From NCBI GenBank assembly GCA_004554105.1, contig SFNW01000072.1, positions 1-9,305 on the forward strand: DNA of 9,305 bases, given 5' to 3'. Of the stretch, positions 1-5,703 are shown in pieces. Under the pieces are notes generated by a model. The model was not told the DNA's origin and did no database searches. It saw only the letters and a list, made by a program, of their open reading frames with translations. A program made the translations under genes and the position numbers. The DNA is from Clostridiales bacterium (GTDB taxonomy: Bacteria > Bacillota > Clostridia > Oscillospirales > CAG-272). How positions within the stretch are numbered: the stretch's first letter is position 1; every line of letters starts with the position of its first letter.

Positions 1-35
1 CAGATATTGAAAAAGCTCTCAATTCTTTATCCCGT

Positions 36-59
36 GTAGGGCGGGGGCTTGCTCCCGCC
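36..59 (+). repeat. REP-like palindrome A (GTAG head)
   Basis: GTAG at 36-39 is followed directly by a GC-rich hairpin, GGCGGGGGC (40-48) against GCTCCCGCC (51-59), with one G.T wobble. A near-identical copy in the opposite orientation lies at 251-276 and has one G fewer. A four-base GTAG foot next to a hairpin is the signature of REP elements mobilised by RAYT transposases in other bacteria; applying that label here is inference. Confidence 0.65.
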
Positions 60-100
60 GCCGACTCCCGTGGCTGCGGGAATTCTATATGTGCATCGTC

Positions 101-125
101 GGGCGGATATGGAATCCGCCCCTAC
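101..125 (-). repeat. REP-like palindrome B (GTAG head, reverse)
   Basis: GGGCGGAT (101-108) pairs with ATCCGCCC (114-121) around a 5-base loop. CTAC at 122-125 reads GTAG on the minus strand, so the element points leftward. It forms a convergent pair with element A (36-59), with about 40 bases between them, as in a BIME. Confidence 0.65.
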
Positions 126-149
126 AAATCGGGTACGCGCTCTGCCTTC

Positions 150-173
150 GTAGGGGCGATTCACGAATCGCCC
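150..173 (+). repeat. REP-like palindrome C, copy 1
   Basis: GTAG (150-153) is followed by GGGCGATT (154-161), loop CACG, and AATCGCCC (166-173), a perfect 8-bp stem. All 24 bases are identical to those at 294-317. It opens the first of two ~100-bp direct copies and pairs convergently with the reversed element at 251-276. Confidence 0.75.
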
Positions 174-250
174 GTATAACGTAAAAAGGCGATTTTCCGA
201 GGGAAATATGAAAAACACCTTCAGCCGATAATTCTATGGTATAAACCGCA

Positions 251-276
251 GGCGGCGGGAGCAAGCCCCGCCCTAC
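251..276 (-). repeat. REP-like palindrome A, reverse copy
   Basis: On the minus strand this reads GTAG (276-273), then GGCGGG, a 7-base loop and CCCGCC. It matches element A (36-62) with one base deleted, so A and this copy are inverted repeats about 190 bases apart. Confidence 0.65.
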
Positions 277-293
277 GCCTATAAAGGCATATC

Positions 294-317
294 GTAGGGG
301 CGATTCACGAATCGCCC
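294..317 (+). repeat. REP-like palindrome C, copy 2
   Basis: An exact 24-base copy of 150-173: GTAG at 294-297, GGGCGATT at 298-305, loop CACG, AATCGCCC at 310-317. It lies about 100 bases before ispE and opens the second long direct copy. Confidence 0.75.
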
Positions 318-383
318 GCATAACGCAAACAAGACGATTTTTCCGAGGAAAATGCGAAAAAGCACCCACAGCCGCCACTTTTA

Positions 384-392
384 TGTTATACT
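384..392 (+). promoter_or_regulatory. Probable ispE promoter (extended -10)
   Basis: TGTTATACT fits the extended -10 form TGnTATAAT. I find no good -35 box at 17 bases upstream, as is usual for extended -10 promoters. It lies 30 bases before the ispE start and forms the tail of the second direct copy, so the promoter may be part of the repeat unit. Confidence 0.45.
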
Positions 393-421
393 ACATGTAT
401 TAAGAAAATCGGAGCGAAGCG

Positions 422-1330
422 ATGAAGAAGAAGGTCGGCACGCTTGTGCGTGCGCAGGGAAAAATCAATCTGTATCTGAACGTCAACGGGCGCGAGGAAA
501 ACGGCTATCACACCATCGAAAGCGTGATGCAGAGCGTGAGTCTTTGCGACCGCGTCACGGTGTCCGCCGCGCGGGGCGCGGACGAAATCCGCGTTGCCTG
601 CAATCTGCCCTATGTGCCGTGCGACGGGCGCAACATCGCCTATCAGGCGGCGCGCGCGTTCCTCGACGAATGCGGACTCGGCGCAGAGGTGCATATTTCG
701 ATAGACAAGCGTATTCCGGTCGCGGGCGGCATGGCGGGCGGCAGTGCGGACGCCGCCGCAGTGCTTGCGGGACTGAACCGCGTGCTCGGCGAGCCGCTTG
801 AGCGCGAGCGGCTGTATGCCCTTGCGGCAAGGCTCGGCGCGGACGTGCCGTTTTGCCTTGCGGGCGGTACGGCGCTTTGCACGGGGCGCGGCGAAGTGCT
901 TTCGCCGCTCGAAAGCAGGCTTTCGCTGCCGCTGCTCATTGTGCCGAGTCGCGAGAGCGTTTCGACTCCGTGGGCGTATGCCGAACTCGACCGCGCCTAC
1001 GGCAATTTTGCCTCGCCGCGCGGCGAGGGTATGCGCCTTGCGGCGCTCTGCCGCGCACTGGAGGCGGGCGACGCCAAAGCGACGGCGGAAAATATGTATA
1101 ATATCTTCGAGGACGTCATTCTGCCGCAGCGAAAGCAGGCGGCGGAGGCAAAGCGGCTGCTCACCGCCGCCGGCGCACTGCGCGCGATGATGAGCGGAAG
1201 CGGTCCTACCGTGTTCGGGCTGTTTGAGGAGGTCTCGGTGCGCGACGAGGCGGCGCATATCCTCGCAAAGCGCGGTTTCCGTCCGAAAAAAGCGGAGATT
1301 TCACACCGGAAAACGCAAAATACCCATTGA
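422..1330 (+). CDS. ispE: 4-diphosphocytidyl-2-C-methyl-D-erythritol kinase
   Basis: A 302-residue GHMP-family kinase. It phosphorylates the 2-hydroxyl of CDP-methylerythritol with ATP in the cytosolic MEP route to isoprenoid precursors. The N-terminal AQGKINLYL (K14) and the GADVPFCLAGGTA segment (D141) carry the expected catalytic lysine and aspartate. The glycine-rich ATP loop PVAGGMAGGSADAA is at about 99-112, and the C-terminal GHMP motif MMSGSGPTVFGLF is present. Length is normal for the family (about 280-300). The ATG at 422 is supported by GGAG at 411-414, seven bases upstream, and by the short lead before the first motif. The last ~20 residues are basic and look like an ordinary poorly conserved tail. 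It appears to be transcribed alone from its own promoter; the next gene has a separate promoter at its end. Confidence 0.95.
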   Translation: MKKKVGTLVRAQGKINLYLNVNGREENGYHTIESVMQSVSLCDRVTVSAARGADEIRVACNLPYVPCDGRNIAYQAARAFLDECGLGAEVHISIDKRIPVAGGMAGGSADAAAVLAGLNRVLGEPLERERLYALAARLGADVPFCLAGGTALCTGRGEVLSPLESRLSLPLLIVPSRESVSTPWAYAELDRAYGNFASPRGEGMRLAALCRALEAGDAKATAENMYNIFEDVILPQRKQAAEAKRLLTAAGALRAMMSGSGPTVFGLFEEVSVRDEAAHILAKRGFRPKKAEISHRKTQNTH

Positions 1331-1355
1331 TTTTTGCAGCGGCTTCGGTTATAAT
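1327..1355 (+). promoter_or_regulatory. Sigma-A promoter for the decarboxylase genes
   Basis: TTGATT at 1327-1332 and a perfect TATAAT at 1350-1355 are separated by 17 bases. The -35 box overlaps the ispE stop codon (1328-1330). This is the best promoter match in the window and lies 48 bases before the TTG start at 1404. Confidence 0.8.
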
Positions 1356-1403
1356 AAATTTCGGTTTTTTGCCAAAAATTACAGACTGTATGGAGTGAAT
1401 CGT

Positions 1404-2546
1404 TTGACTGCTTTGCAAAACCTCTTATCCGTATTCGGAAACGTGACCAATCTTGAATGGAAACAGGTCGTCATGTGGTGTATCGGTGCGCTGCTCATTT
1501 GGCTCGCCGTCAAAAAAGACATGGAACCCTCGCTGCTGCTCCCGATGGGCTTCGGCGCGATTCTCGTCAATCTGCCGCTTTCGGGCGCGATTACGCAGAT
1601 TTACGAGGGGGGCGAACCCGAGGTCGGCGTTATTGACCTGCTGTTTAACTCGGGCATTGCCAACGAGCTGTTCCCGCTCTTGCTCTTTATCGGTATCGGC
1701 GCGATGATTGACTTTGAGCCGCTGCTCTGCAACCCGAAGCTGATGCTGTTCGGCGCGGCGGCGCAGTTCGGCATCTTCTTCACGCTCAGCCTTGCGACGC
1801 TGCTCGGCTTTGATTTGCGCGATGCGGCGTCTGTTGCCATTATCGGCGCGGCGGACGGACCGACCTCGATTTTCGTTGCCAACTATTTCGGCTCGAAGTA
1901 CCTCGGCGCGATTATCGTTGCCGCCTATTCCTATATGGCGCTCGTGCCGATTGTGCAGCCGCCCGTCATTCGTCTCATTACGACGAAGAAGGAGCGCCGC
2001 ATTCGCATGGAATACACCGGCGCCAAGGTCTCGAAGACCACCAAGATTCTGTTCCCGGTCGTCGTGACGATTATCACCGGCATTGTCGCGCCCCGCTCGG
2101 TCGCGCTGGTCGGCTTTCTCATGTTCGGCAACCTGATTCGCGAGTGCGGCGTGCTGAATTCGCTCTCCGAAACCGCGCAGAAGGTGCTTGCCAACCTGAT
2201 TACCCTCCTGCTCGGTATCACGGTCGCCTCCAAGATGACCGCCGAGGCGTTCCTCGCGCCCGAGACGCTGATGATTCTCGCGCTCGGCCTTGTCGCCTTT
2301 GTCTTTGACACGGTGGGCGGCGTGCTGTTTGCCAAGCTCATCAACCTGTTCTCGAAGAAAAAGATCAATCCCATGATCGGCGCAACCGGCATTTCGGCGT
2401 TCCCGATGTCGGCGCGCGTCATTCACAAAATGGGACTGGAGGAAGACCCGCAGAATTTCCTCTTGATGCACGCGGTCGGCTCGAATGTGTCGGGGCAGAT
2501 TGCCTCGGTAATTGCGGGCGGTCTGATTCTCAACATGATTCACTAA
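1404..2546 (+). CDS. Sodium-translocating decarboxylase, beta subunit
   Basis: A 380-residue integral membrane protein of the OadB/GcdB/MmdB family. This subunit couples decarboxylation of a carboxybiotin to sodium export. Seen here: many hydrophobic segments, GAADGPTSIF around residues 148-157 (D151 corresponds to the essential aspartate of the GGADGPT motif in Klebsiella OadB), MSARV near the C-terminus, and a closing glycine-rich VGSNVSGQIASVIAGG segment. The open frame extends back into ispE to 1224, but the conserved family start, the promoter at 1327-1355 and GGAGTGA at 1392-1398 favour the TTG at 1404; GTG at 1395 is an alternative. A gamma-like gene follows 13 bases later. No alpha (carboxyltransferase) or biotin carrier gene is nearby, so which acid is decarboxylated (oxaloacetate, methylmalonyl-CoA or glutaconyl-CoA) cannot be told. 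Confidence 0.9.
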   Translation: MTALQNLLSVFGNVTNLEWKQVVMWCIGALLIWLAVKKDMEPSLLLPMGFGAILVNLPLSGAITQIYEGGEPEVGVIDLLFNSGIANELFPLLLFIGIGAMIDFEPLLCNPKLMLFGAAAQFGIFFTLSLATLLGFDLRDAASVAIIGAADGPTSIFVANYFGSKYLGAIIVAAYSYMALVPIVQPPVIRLITTKKERRIRMEYTGAKVSKTTKILFPVVVTIITGIVAPRSVALVGFLMFGNLIRECGVLNSLSETAQKVLANLITLLLGITVASKMTAEAFLAPETLMILALGLVAFVFDTVGGVLFAKLINLFSKKKINPMIGATGISAFPMSARVIHKMGLEEDPQNFLLMHAVGSNVSGQIASVIAGGLILNMIH

Positions 2547-2559
2547 GGAGGAAAACGGT

Positions 2560-2691
2560 ATGCAAATCAATTTTTCCGCGTTTCTCGATTCGCTCAAGTA
2601 TATGGGTCAGGGCATGGTCGGCATTTTCGCCGTCACGCTCGTGATTATCCTCGCGATTGTTCTGCTCAACAAGCTCACCGCAAAAAAGTGA
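2560..2691 (+). CDS. Small OadG-like membrane protein (gamma/delta subunit)
   Basis: A 43-residue protein: a short amphipathic start (MQINFSAFLDSLKYMGQGM), one membrane helix at about residues 14-36 (GIFAVTLVIILAIVLLN) and a lysine-rich cytoplasmic end (KLTAKK). The GQGMVGIF motif before the helix resembles the start of OadG/MmdD small subunits, which anchor and stabilise the beta-alpha complex. The usual cytoplasmic tail and histidine-rich end of OadG are absent, so this is a minimal form. GGAGG at 2547-2551, eight bases before the ATG, overlaps the end of the beta gene, and the strong terminator follows 31 bases later. The two genes are clearly one transcript. Function is assigned mainly by position and the membrane-helix pattern. 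Confidence 0.75.
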   Translation: MQINFSAFLDSLKYMGQGMVGIFAVTLVIILAIVLLNKLTAKK

Positions 2692-2722
2692 AGCGATAAA
2701 AGAGAAAAGAGAATAGAAAAGG

Positions 2723-2750
2723 AAAAAACCGCCCGCAAGGGCGGTTTTTT
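2723..2750 (+). terminator. Rho-independent terminator of the decarboxylase unit
   Basis: CCGCCC (2729-2734), a GNRA-type GCAA loop, GGGCGG (2739-2744), then six T (2745-2750). The six A before the stem can extend pairing with the T run, so it may act in both directions. Confidence 0.92.
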
Positions 2751-2759
2751 GTTACATAA

Positions 2760-2825
2760 GTCCGATTTATCGGACAGTATGCGTGCTATAGTGGAAGAAA
2801 GGGGAACAATATAGAATTTATCGGA
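2760..2825 (+). promoter_or_regulatory. Candidate operator: perfect dyad plus a repeated half-site
   Basis: GTCCGAT-TT-ATCGGAC at 2760-2775 is a perfect 16-base dyad. Its right part, ATTTATCGGA (2765-2774), recurs at 2816-2825, 51 bases on (about five helix turns) and just upstream of the cas3 -35 box. A TATAGT box lies at 2787-2792 but lacks a good -35. Such dyads are typical of dimeric repressors. The regulator is unknown and its control of the cas genes is inference. Confidence 0.4.
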
Positions 2826-2832
2826 AACTGTG

Positions 2833-2861
2833 TTGAAAAGCGCAACAAAATATAGTAGAAT
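2833..2861 (+). promoter_or_regulatory. Sigma-A promoter of the cas operon
   Basis: TTGAAA (2833-2838) and TAGAAT (2856-2861) are separated by 17 bases, 31 bases before the cas3 ATG. The half-site ATTTATCGGA ends eight bases before the -35, a position suited to regulation. Confidence 0.7.
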
Positions 2862-2892
2862 TTGGATATACAAAGAAGCGAGGAGAGGACAG

Positions 2893-4980
2893 ATGGAAAA
2901 ACACTATTATGCGCACAGCCCGTCTCCGGCACACCCGAACGGGCAACTGCTTTCTGAGCATCTCAAAAATGCCGCGGTGCTGGCGCGGCGTGCGGCGTCG
3001 GTCTTCGGCGCAGAAGCCGCGGGGGAATATGCGGGGCTGCTGCACGACATCGGCAAATACGCGGACAAGTTTCAGCGCCGTCTTGCGGGCGCGGGCGAGC
3101 GGGTCGACCATTCGACCGCAGGCGCCTACGAAGCATTTCAAAAAAAGGCTGTCCCCGCCGCATTTGCGATTGCGGGGCATCATGCGGGGCTGCCCGATTA
3201 CGGTACAAAATTCGACACCGAAGGAAAGACGCTTCGCGGACGGCTGCGCACCGACAAAATCGCTTTGCTTGAAGACTATTCTGCTTTCCGCTCGGAGATC
3301 GGCGTGCCGGAAACACCGCCGATACCGCCGTTCGTCAAAACGCCGATTGGGTTGTACTTTTATATGAAAATGCTGTTTTCCTGCCTCGTCGACGCAGACT
3401 GGAGCGACACGAGCGGCGACGGGGAGGAAACCTACGCTTCCGTTGAAGAATTGGAAGCACGGCTCGAAAAGCGGCTTGTTGCCTTTTCGGACAGCACGCG
3501 GGAGCTTGACCGACTGCGCAACGCCATTCGGGACGCCGTGCTCGAGCACGCTGAAGACCGTCGCGGGCTGTTTTCCCTGACCGTGCCGACCGGCGGAGGA
3601 AAGACCCTGACCTCGATGGCCTTTGCCTTGCGTCATGCGCGTATGCACGGGCTGCGGCGGATTATCTATGTCATTCCGTATTGCAGCATTCTCGAACAGA
3701 CCGGCAAAGAATTTCGCGAGATTTTCGGCGAGCGGAATGTGCTTCTGCACGCCTCCAATATTGAAATCGGAACAAGGGGAAATATTGAAGGAGACGCCTT
3801 TGTGTCCGAACGCTGGGACGCGCCGATTGTGCTGACCACTTCGGTGCAATTCTTTGAGTCGCTGTTTGCCGCAAAGCCGTCGCGCTGCCGAAAATTGCAC
3901 AACATCTGTGACAGCGTAATCGTGTTTGACGAGGCGCAAATGCTGCCCGTGCCGTATATGCGTCCCTGCGTCGGCGCAATCTGCCGATTGACCGAGGATT
4001 ACGGCTGCACGGCGGTCCTCTGTACGGCGACGCAGCCGTCGCTCGGTAAGCTTATCGAAACCTATGCGCCGGGCGCCGAAACGGTTGAACTGTGCCCCGC
4101 AAAGGCAGCCGAAGCGGCGGTCTTTCACCGCGTGACCTATCGCTTTGAGGGCAGACTCGATGATGAAGCACTCGCACAATCCATCGCGGCTGAGAAGCAG
4201 GTCCTCTGCATCGTCAACAACCGACGCCAGGCGCAGCAACTCTGTGAGACGCTTTTAGAGCAAGGCGACTTCTGTCTGACCACGCTTCTGACACCGCACG
4301 ACCGCGGTCTTGCGCTCGAGTCGATTCGGGCGCGACTGCATGAGGGAAGCGAATGCAGAGTTATTTCGACCAGTTTGGTCGAAGCGGGCGTGGATTTGGA
4401 TTTTCCCTGCGTTTACCGTGCCGTTTCGGGACTGGATTCGATAATTCAAGCGGGCGGTCGCTGCAACCGCGAGGGGAAACGCGCGGCGCAGGACAGCATT
4501 GTCCATATTTTTCTGCCCGACGCCGCCGCGCCGCGCCGATTGGCGCAGAATATCGCCGCTGCCGAGCGGATAATCGGCAGTTATCCCGACGATTTGGCTT
4601 CTCCTGCGGCGATTCAAGACTATTTTGACTTTTTGCTTTATGTCCTCAAGGACGAAAAGGCGTTGGATTTGCATGGTATTTTGCAGAATGCCGAAAAACT
4701 CAACTTTGCGACGGTTTCCGACGATTTCCGCATCATTGACGATGAGGCGGACGCTTTGCTGTATATCCCGGGAGACGGCGGCGACGGTTTACTCGGGCAG
4801 CTTGAGGCGGGGCAGTTTTCCCGCGCACTTTTGCGGCAGGCGGCACAATATGCCGTCTCGCTGCCGAGCCGTGTGATTGACGAGCTGATCGACCGCGGAA
4901 AAGCCAAACGGCTCCATGAAAACGGCGCGCTGCTGACCGACACCGACTGCTACGATGCCAAAGTCGGCTTTGTGATGTAA
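2893..4980 (+). CDS. cas3: CRISPR-associated helicase/nuclease Cas3 (type I-C)
   Basis: A 695-residue HD-nuclease plus SF2 helicase fusion. It is recruited by Cascade to unwind and degrade the target strand. HD domain, residues ~1-200: H23 in EHL, LLHDIGK (H51, D52), DHS (H73), GHHAG (H96, H97) and an aspartate-containing CLVDADW near 165-170. Helicase: Walker A PTGGGKT (232-238), VFDEAQ (344-349), TAT (378-380), STSLVEAGVD (492-501) and QAGGRCNR (519-526). All key residues are intact, and the length is normal for type I-C. ATG 2893 is chosen because AGGAGAGG (2881-2888) sits just before it and the frame upstream lies across the promoter. A 63-base AT-rich gap separates it from cas5c. This is the first gene of the interference operon. 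Confidence 0.97.
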   Translation: MEKHYYAHSPSPAHPNGQLLSEHLKNAAVLARRAASVFGAEAAGEYAGLLHDIGKYADKFQRRLAGAGERVDHSTAGAYEAFQKKAVPAAFAIAGHHAGLPDYGTKFDTEGKTLRGRLRTDKIALLEDYSAFRSEIGVPETPPIPPFVKTPIGLYFYMKMLFSCLVDADWSDTSGDGEETYASVEELEARLEKRLVAFSDSTRELDRLRNAIRDAVLEHAEDRRGLFSLTVPTGGGKTLTSMAFALRHARMHGLRRIIYVIPYCSILEQTGKEFREIFGERNVLLHASNIEIGTRGNIEGDAFVSERWDAPIVLTTSVQFFESLFAAKPSRCRKLHNICDSVIVFDEAQMLPVPYMRPCVGAICRLTEDYGCTAVLCTATQPSLGKLIETYAPGAETVELCPAKAAEAAVFHRVTYRFEGRLDDEALAQSIAAEKQVLCIVNNRRQAQQLCETLLEQGDFCLTTLLTPHDRGLALESIRARLHEGSECRVISTSLVEAGVDLDFPCVYRAVSGLDSIIQAGGRCNREGKRAAQDSIVHIFLPDAAAPRRLAQNIAAAERIIGSYPDDLASPAAIQDYFDFLLYVLKDEKALDLHGILQNAEKLNFATVSDDFRIIDDEADALLYIPGDGGDGLLGQLEAGQFSRALLRQAAQYAVSLPSRVIDELIDRGKAKRLHENGALLTDTDCYDAKVGFVM

Positions 4981-5003
4981 GATACAAGTCAGGCATTCTT
5001 TAG

Positions 5004-5034
5004 TTGAATATTCTTGAATTTTTATAGAAAGGAG
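5004..5034 (+). promoter_or_regulatory. AT-rich gap before cas5c: TTGAAT repeats and strong RBS
   Basis: In the 63-base gap between cas3 and cas5c, TTGAAT occurs at 5004-5009 and again at 5014-5019, with GAATATTC (5006-5013) palindromic between them. A TATAGA box is at 5023-5028, but spacing to either TTGAAT is too short for a standard promoter. AAAGGAG (5028-5034) is the cas5c ribosome site, nine bases before the ATG. An internal promoter or a regulator site is possible, not shown. Confidence 0.3.
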
Positions 5035-5043
5035 TGACAGCTT

Positions 5044-5703
5044 ATGTCATTCAAACTGGAGGTCTGGGGCGATTACGCCCTGTTCACCCGTCCGGAAATG
5101 AAGGTCGAGCGCGTGAGCTATGATGTGATTACGCCGTCCGCCGCGCGCGGCATTCTCGAGGCGATTTTCTGGCACCCCGGACTTTGCTGGAAAGTAGACC
5201 GTATCTATGTGCTGCGTCCGATTCGGTTTACCAATGTTCGGCGCAACGAGGTGTCGGCAAAAATCAGCGGCAGAAATGTGCAGACCGCCATGCGCAAAGG
5301 CGGCGATGCCGACAGCCTGTACCTTTGTACAAAAGACTGCATTGCTCAGCGCGCCGCGATGGTACTGCGCGATGTTCACTATGTCATCGAAGCGCACTTT
5401 GAGATGACCGACAAGGCGTCTCCCGCCGATAACGCGGGAAAATTCTGCGAGATGTTCCGCCGCCGCGCGTCACAGGGACAGTGCTATCATCAGCCCTGCT
5501 TCGGCACGCGGGAGTTTCCGGCAAATTTCAGGCTTTGGGAGGACGGCGAAATTGAAACGGCGTACCCGCATGAGGAGAGAGACCTCGGCTTTATGCTCTA
5601 CGACATGGATTACACCGATGTGCGGAACATTCGACCGATGTTTTTCCGTGCCGTGATGAAAAACGGCGTCATCGACCTTACGGGGACGGAGGTGTACAGA
5701 TGA
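5044..5703 (+). CDS. cas5c: Cas5c (Cas5d), Cascade subunit and presumed crRNA-processing nuclease
   Basis: A 219-residue RAMP protein. In type I-C, Cas5c takes the role of Cas6: it cuts pre-crRNA at the repeat hairpin and then caps the 5' handle in Cascade. Family hallmarks seen: VWGDYALFTRPEMKVERVSY at 7-26, TPSAARGILEAIFW at 30-43, VRRNEV at 65-70, and RQASQG-like RRRASQGQ near 139-146 before a CFGTREFPA segment. In my remembered alignment to the Bacillus halodurans enzyme, its nuclease residues Y46, K116 and H117 fall on F42, K133 and F134 here; two of three differ. Other family members also vary at the tyrosine, so activity is uncertain. The stop overlaps the cas8c start by four bases (ATGA), indicating translational coupling. 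Confidence 0.96.
   Translation: MSFKLEVWGDYALFTRPEMKVERVSYDVITPSAARGILEAIFWHPGLCWKVDRIYVLRPIRFTNVRRNEVSAKISGRNVQTAMRKGGDADSLYLCTKDCIAQRAAMVLRDVHYVIEAHFEMTDKASPADNAGKFCEMFRRRASQGQCYHQPCFGTREFPANFRLWEDGEIETAYPHEERDLGFMLYDMDYTDVRNIRPMFFRAVMKNGVIDLTGTEVYR

Larger units (their letters stand above)
150..394 (+). repeat. Two ~100-bp direct copies (150-247 and 294-394)
   Basis: After the identical palindromes, the similarity continues through a second small hairpin (TTTTCC..GGAAAA type, near 192-206 and 338-353), an A-rich stretch and a CAGCC motif. Both copies end in an extended -10-like box: TGGTATAAA at 237-245 and TGTTATACT at 384-392. Roughly four of five positions agree, with three single-base length differences. 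The start-to-start spacing is 144 bases. Together with the other palindromes this accounts for most of the gene-free stretch 1-421; I see no gene in it. Confidence 0.7.

Noticed and set aside
1..39. Possible C-terminal end of an upstream gene (QILKKLSILYPV then TAG at 37-39, or another frame running to 180)
   Set aside because: Only a dozen codons are visible before the repeat region, two frames are equally open, and nothing recognisable is encoded.
386..1258. Long open frames on the minus strand and in other plus frames across ispE, the decarboxylase gene and the cas genes
   Set aside because: They mirror strong GC-rich genes, are arginine- and alanine-rich, have no ribosome sites at their starts and contain no recognisable motif.
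2787..2792. TATAGT as the -10 box of a second cas promoter
   Set aside because: No acceptable -35 box exists at 16-18 bases upstream; the TTGAAA/TAGAAT pair at 2833-2861 is better.
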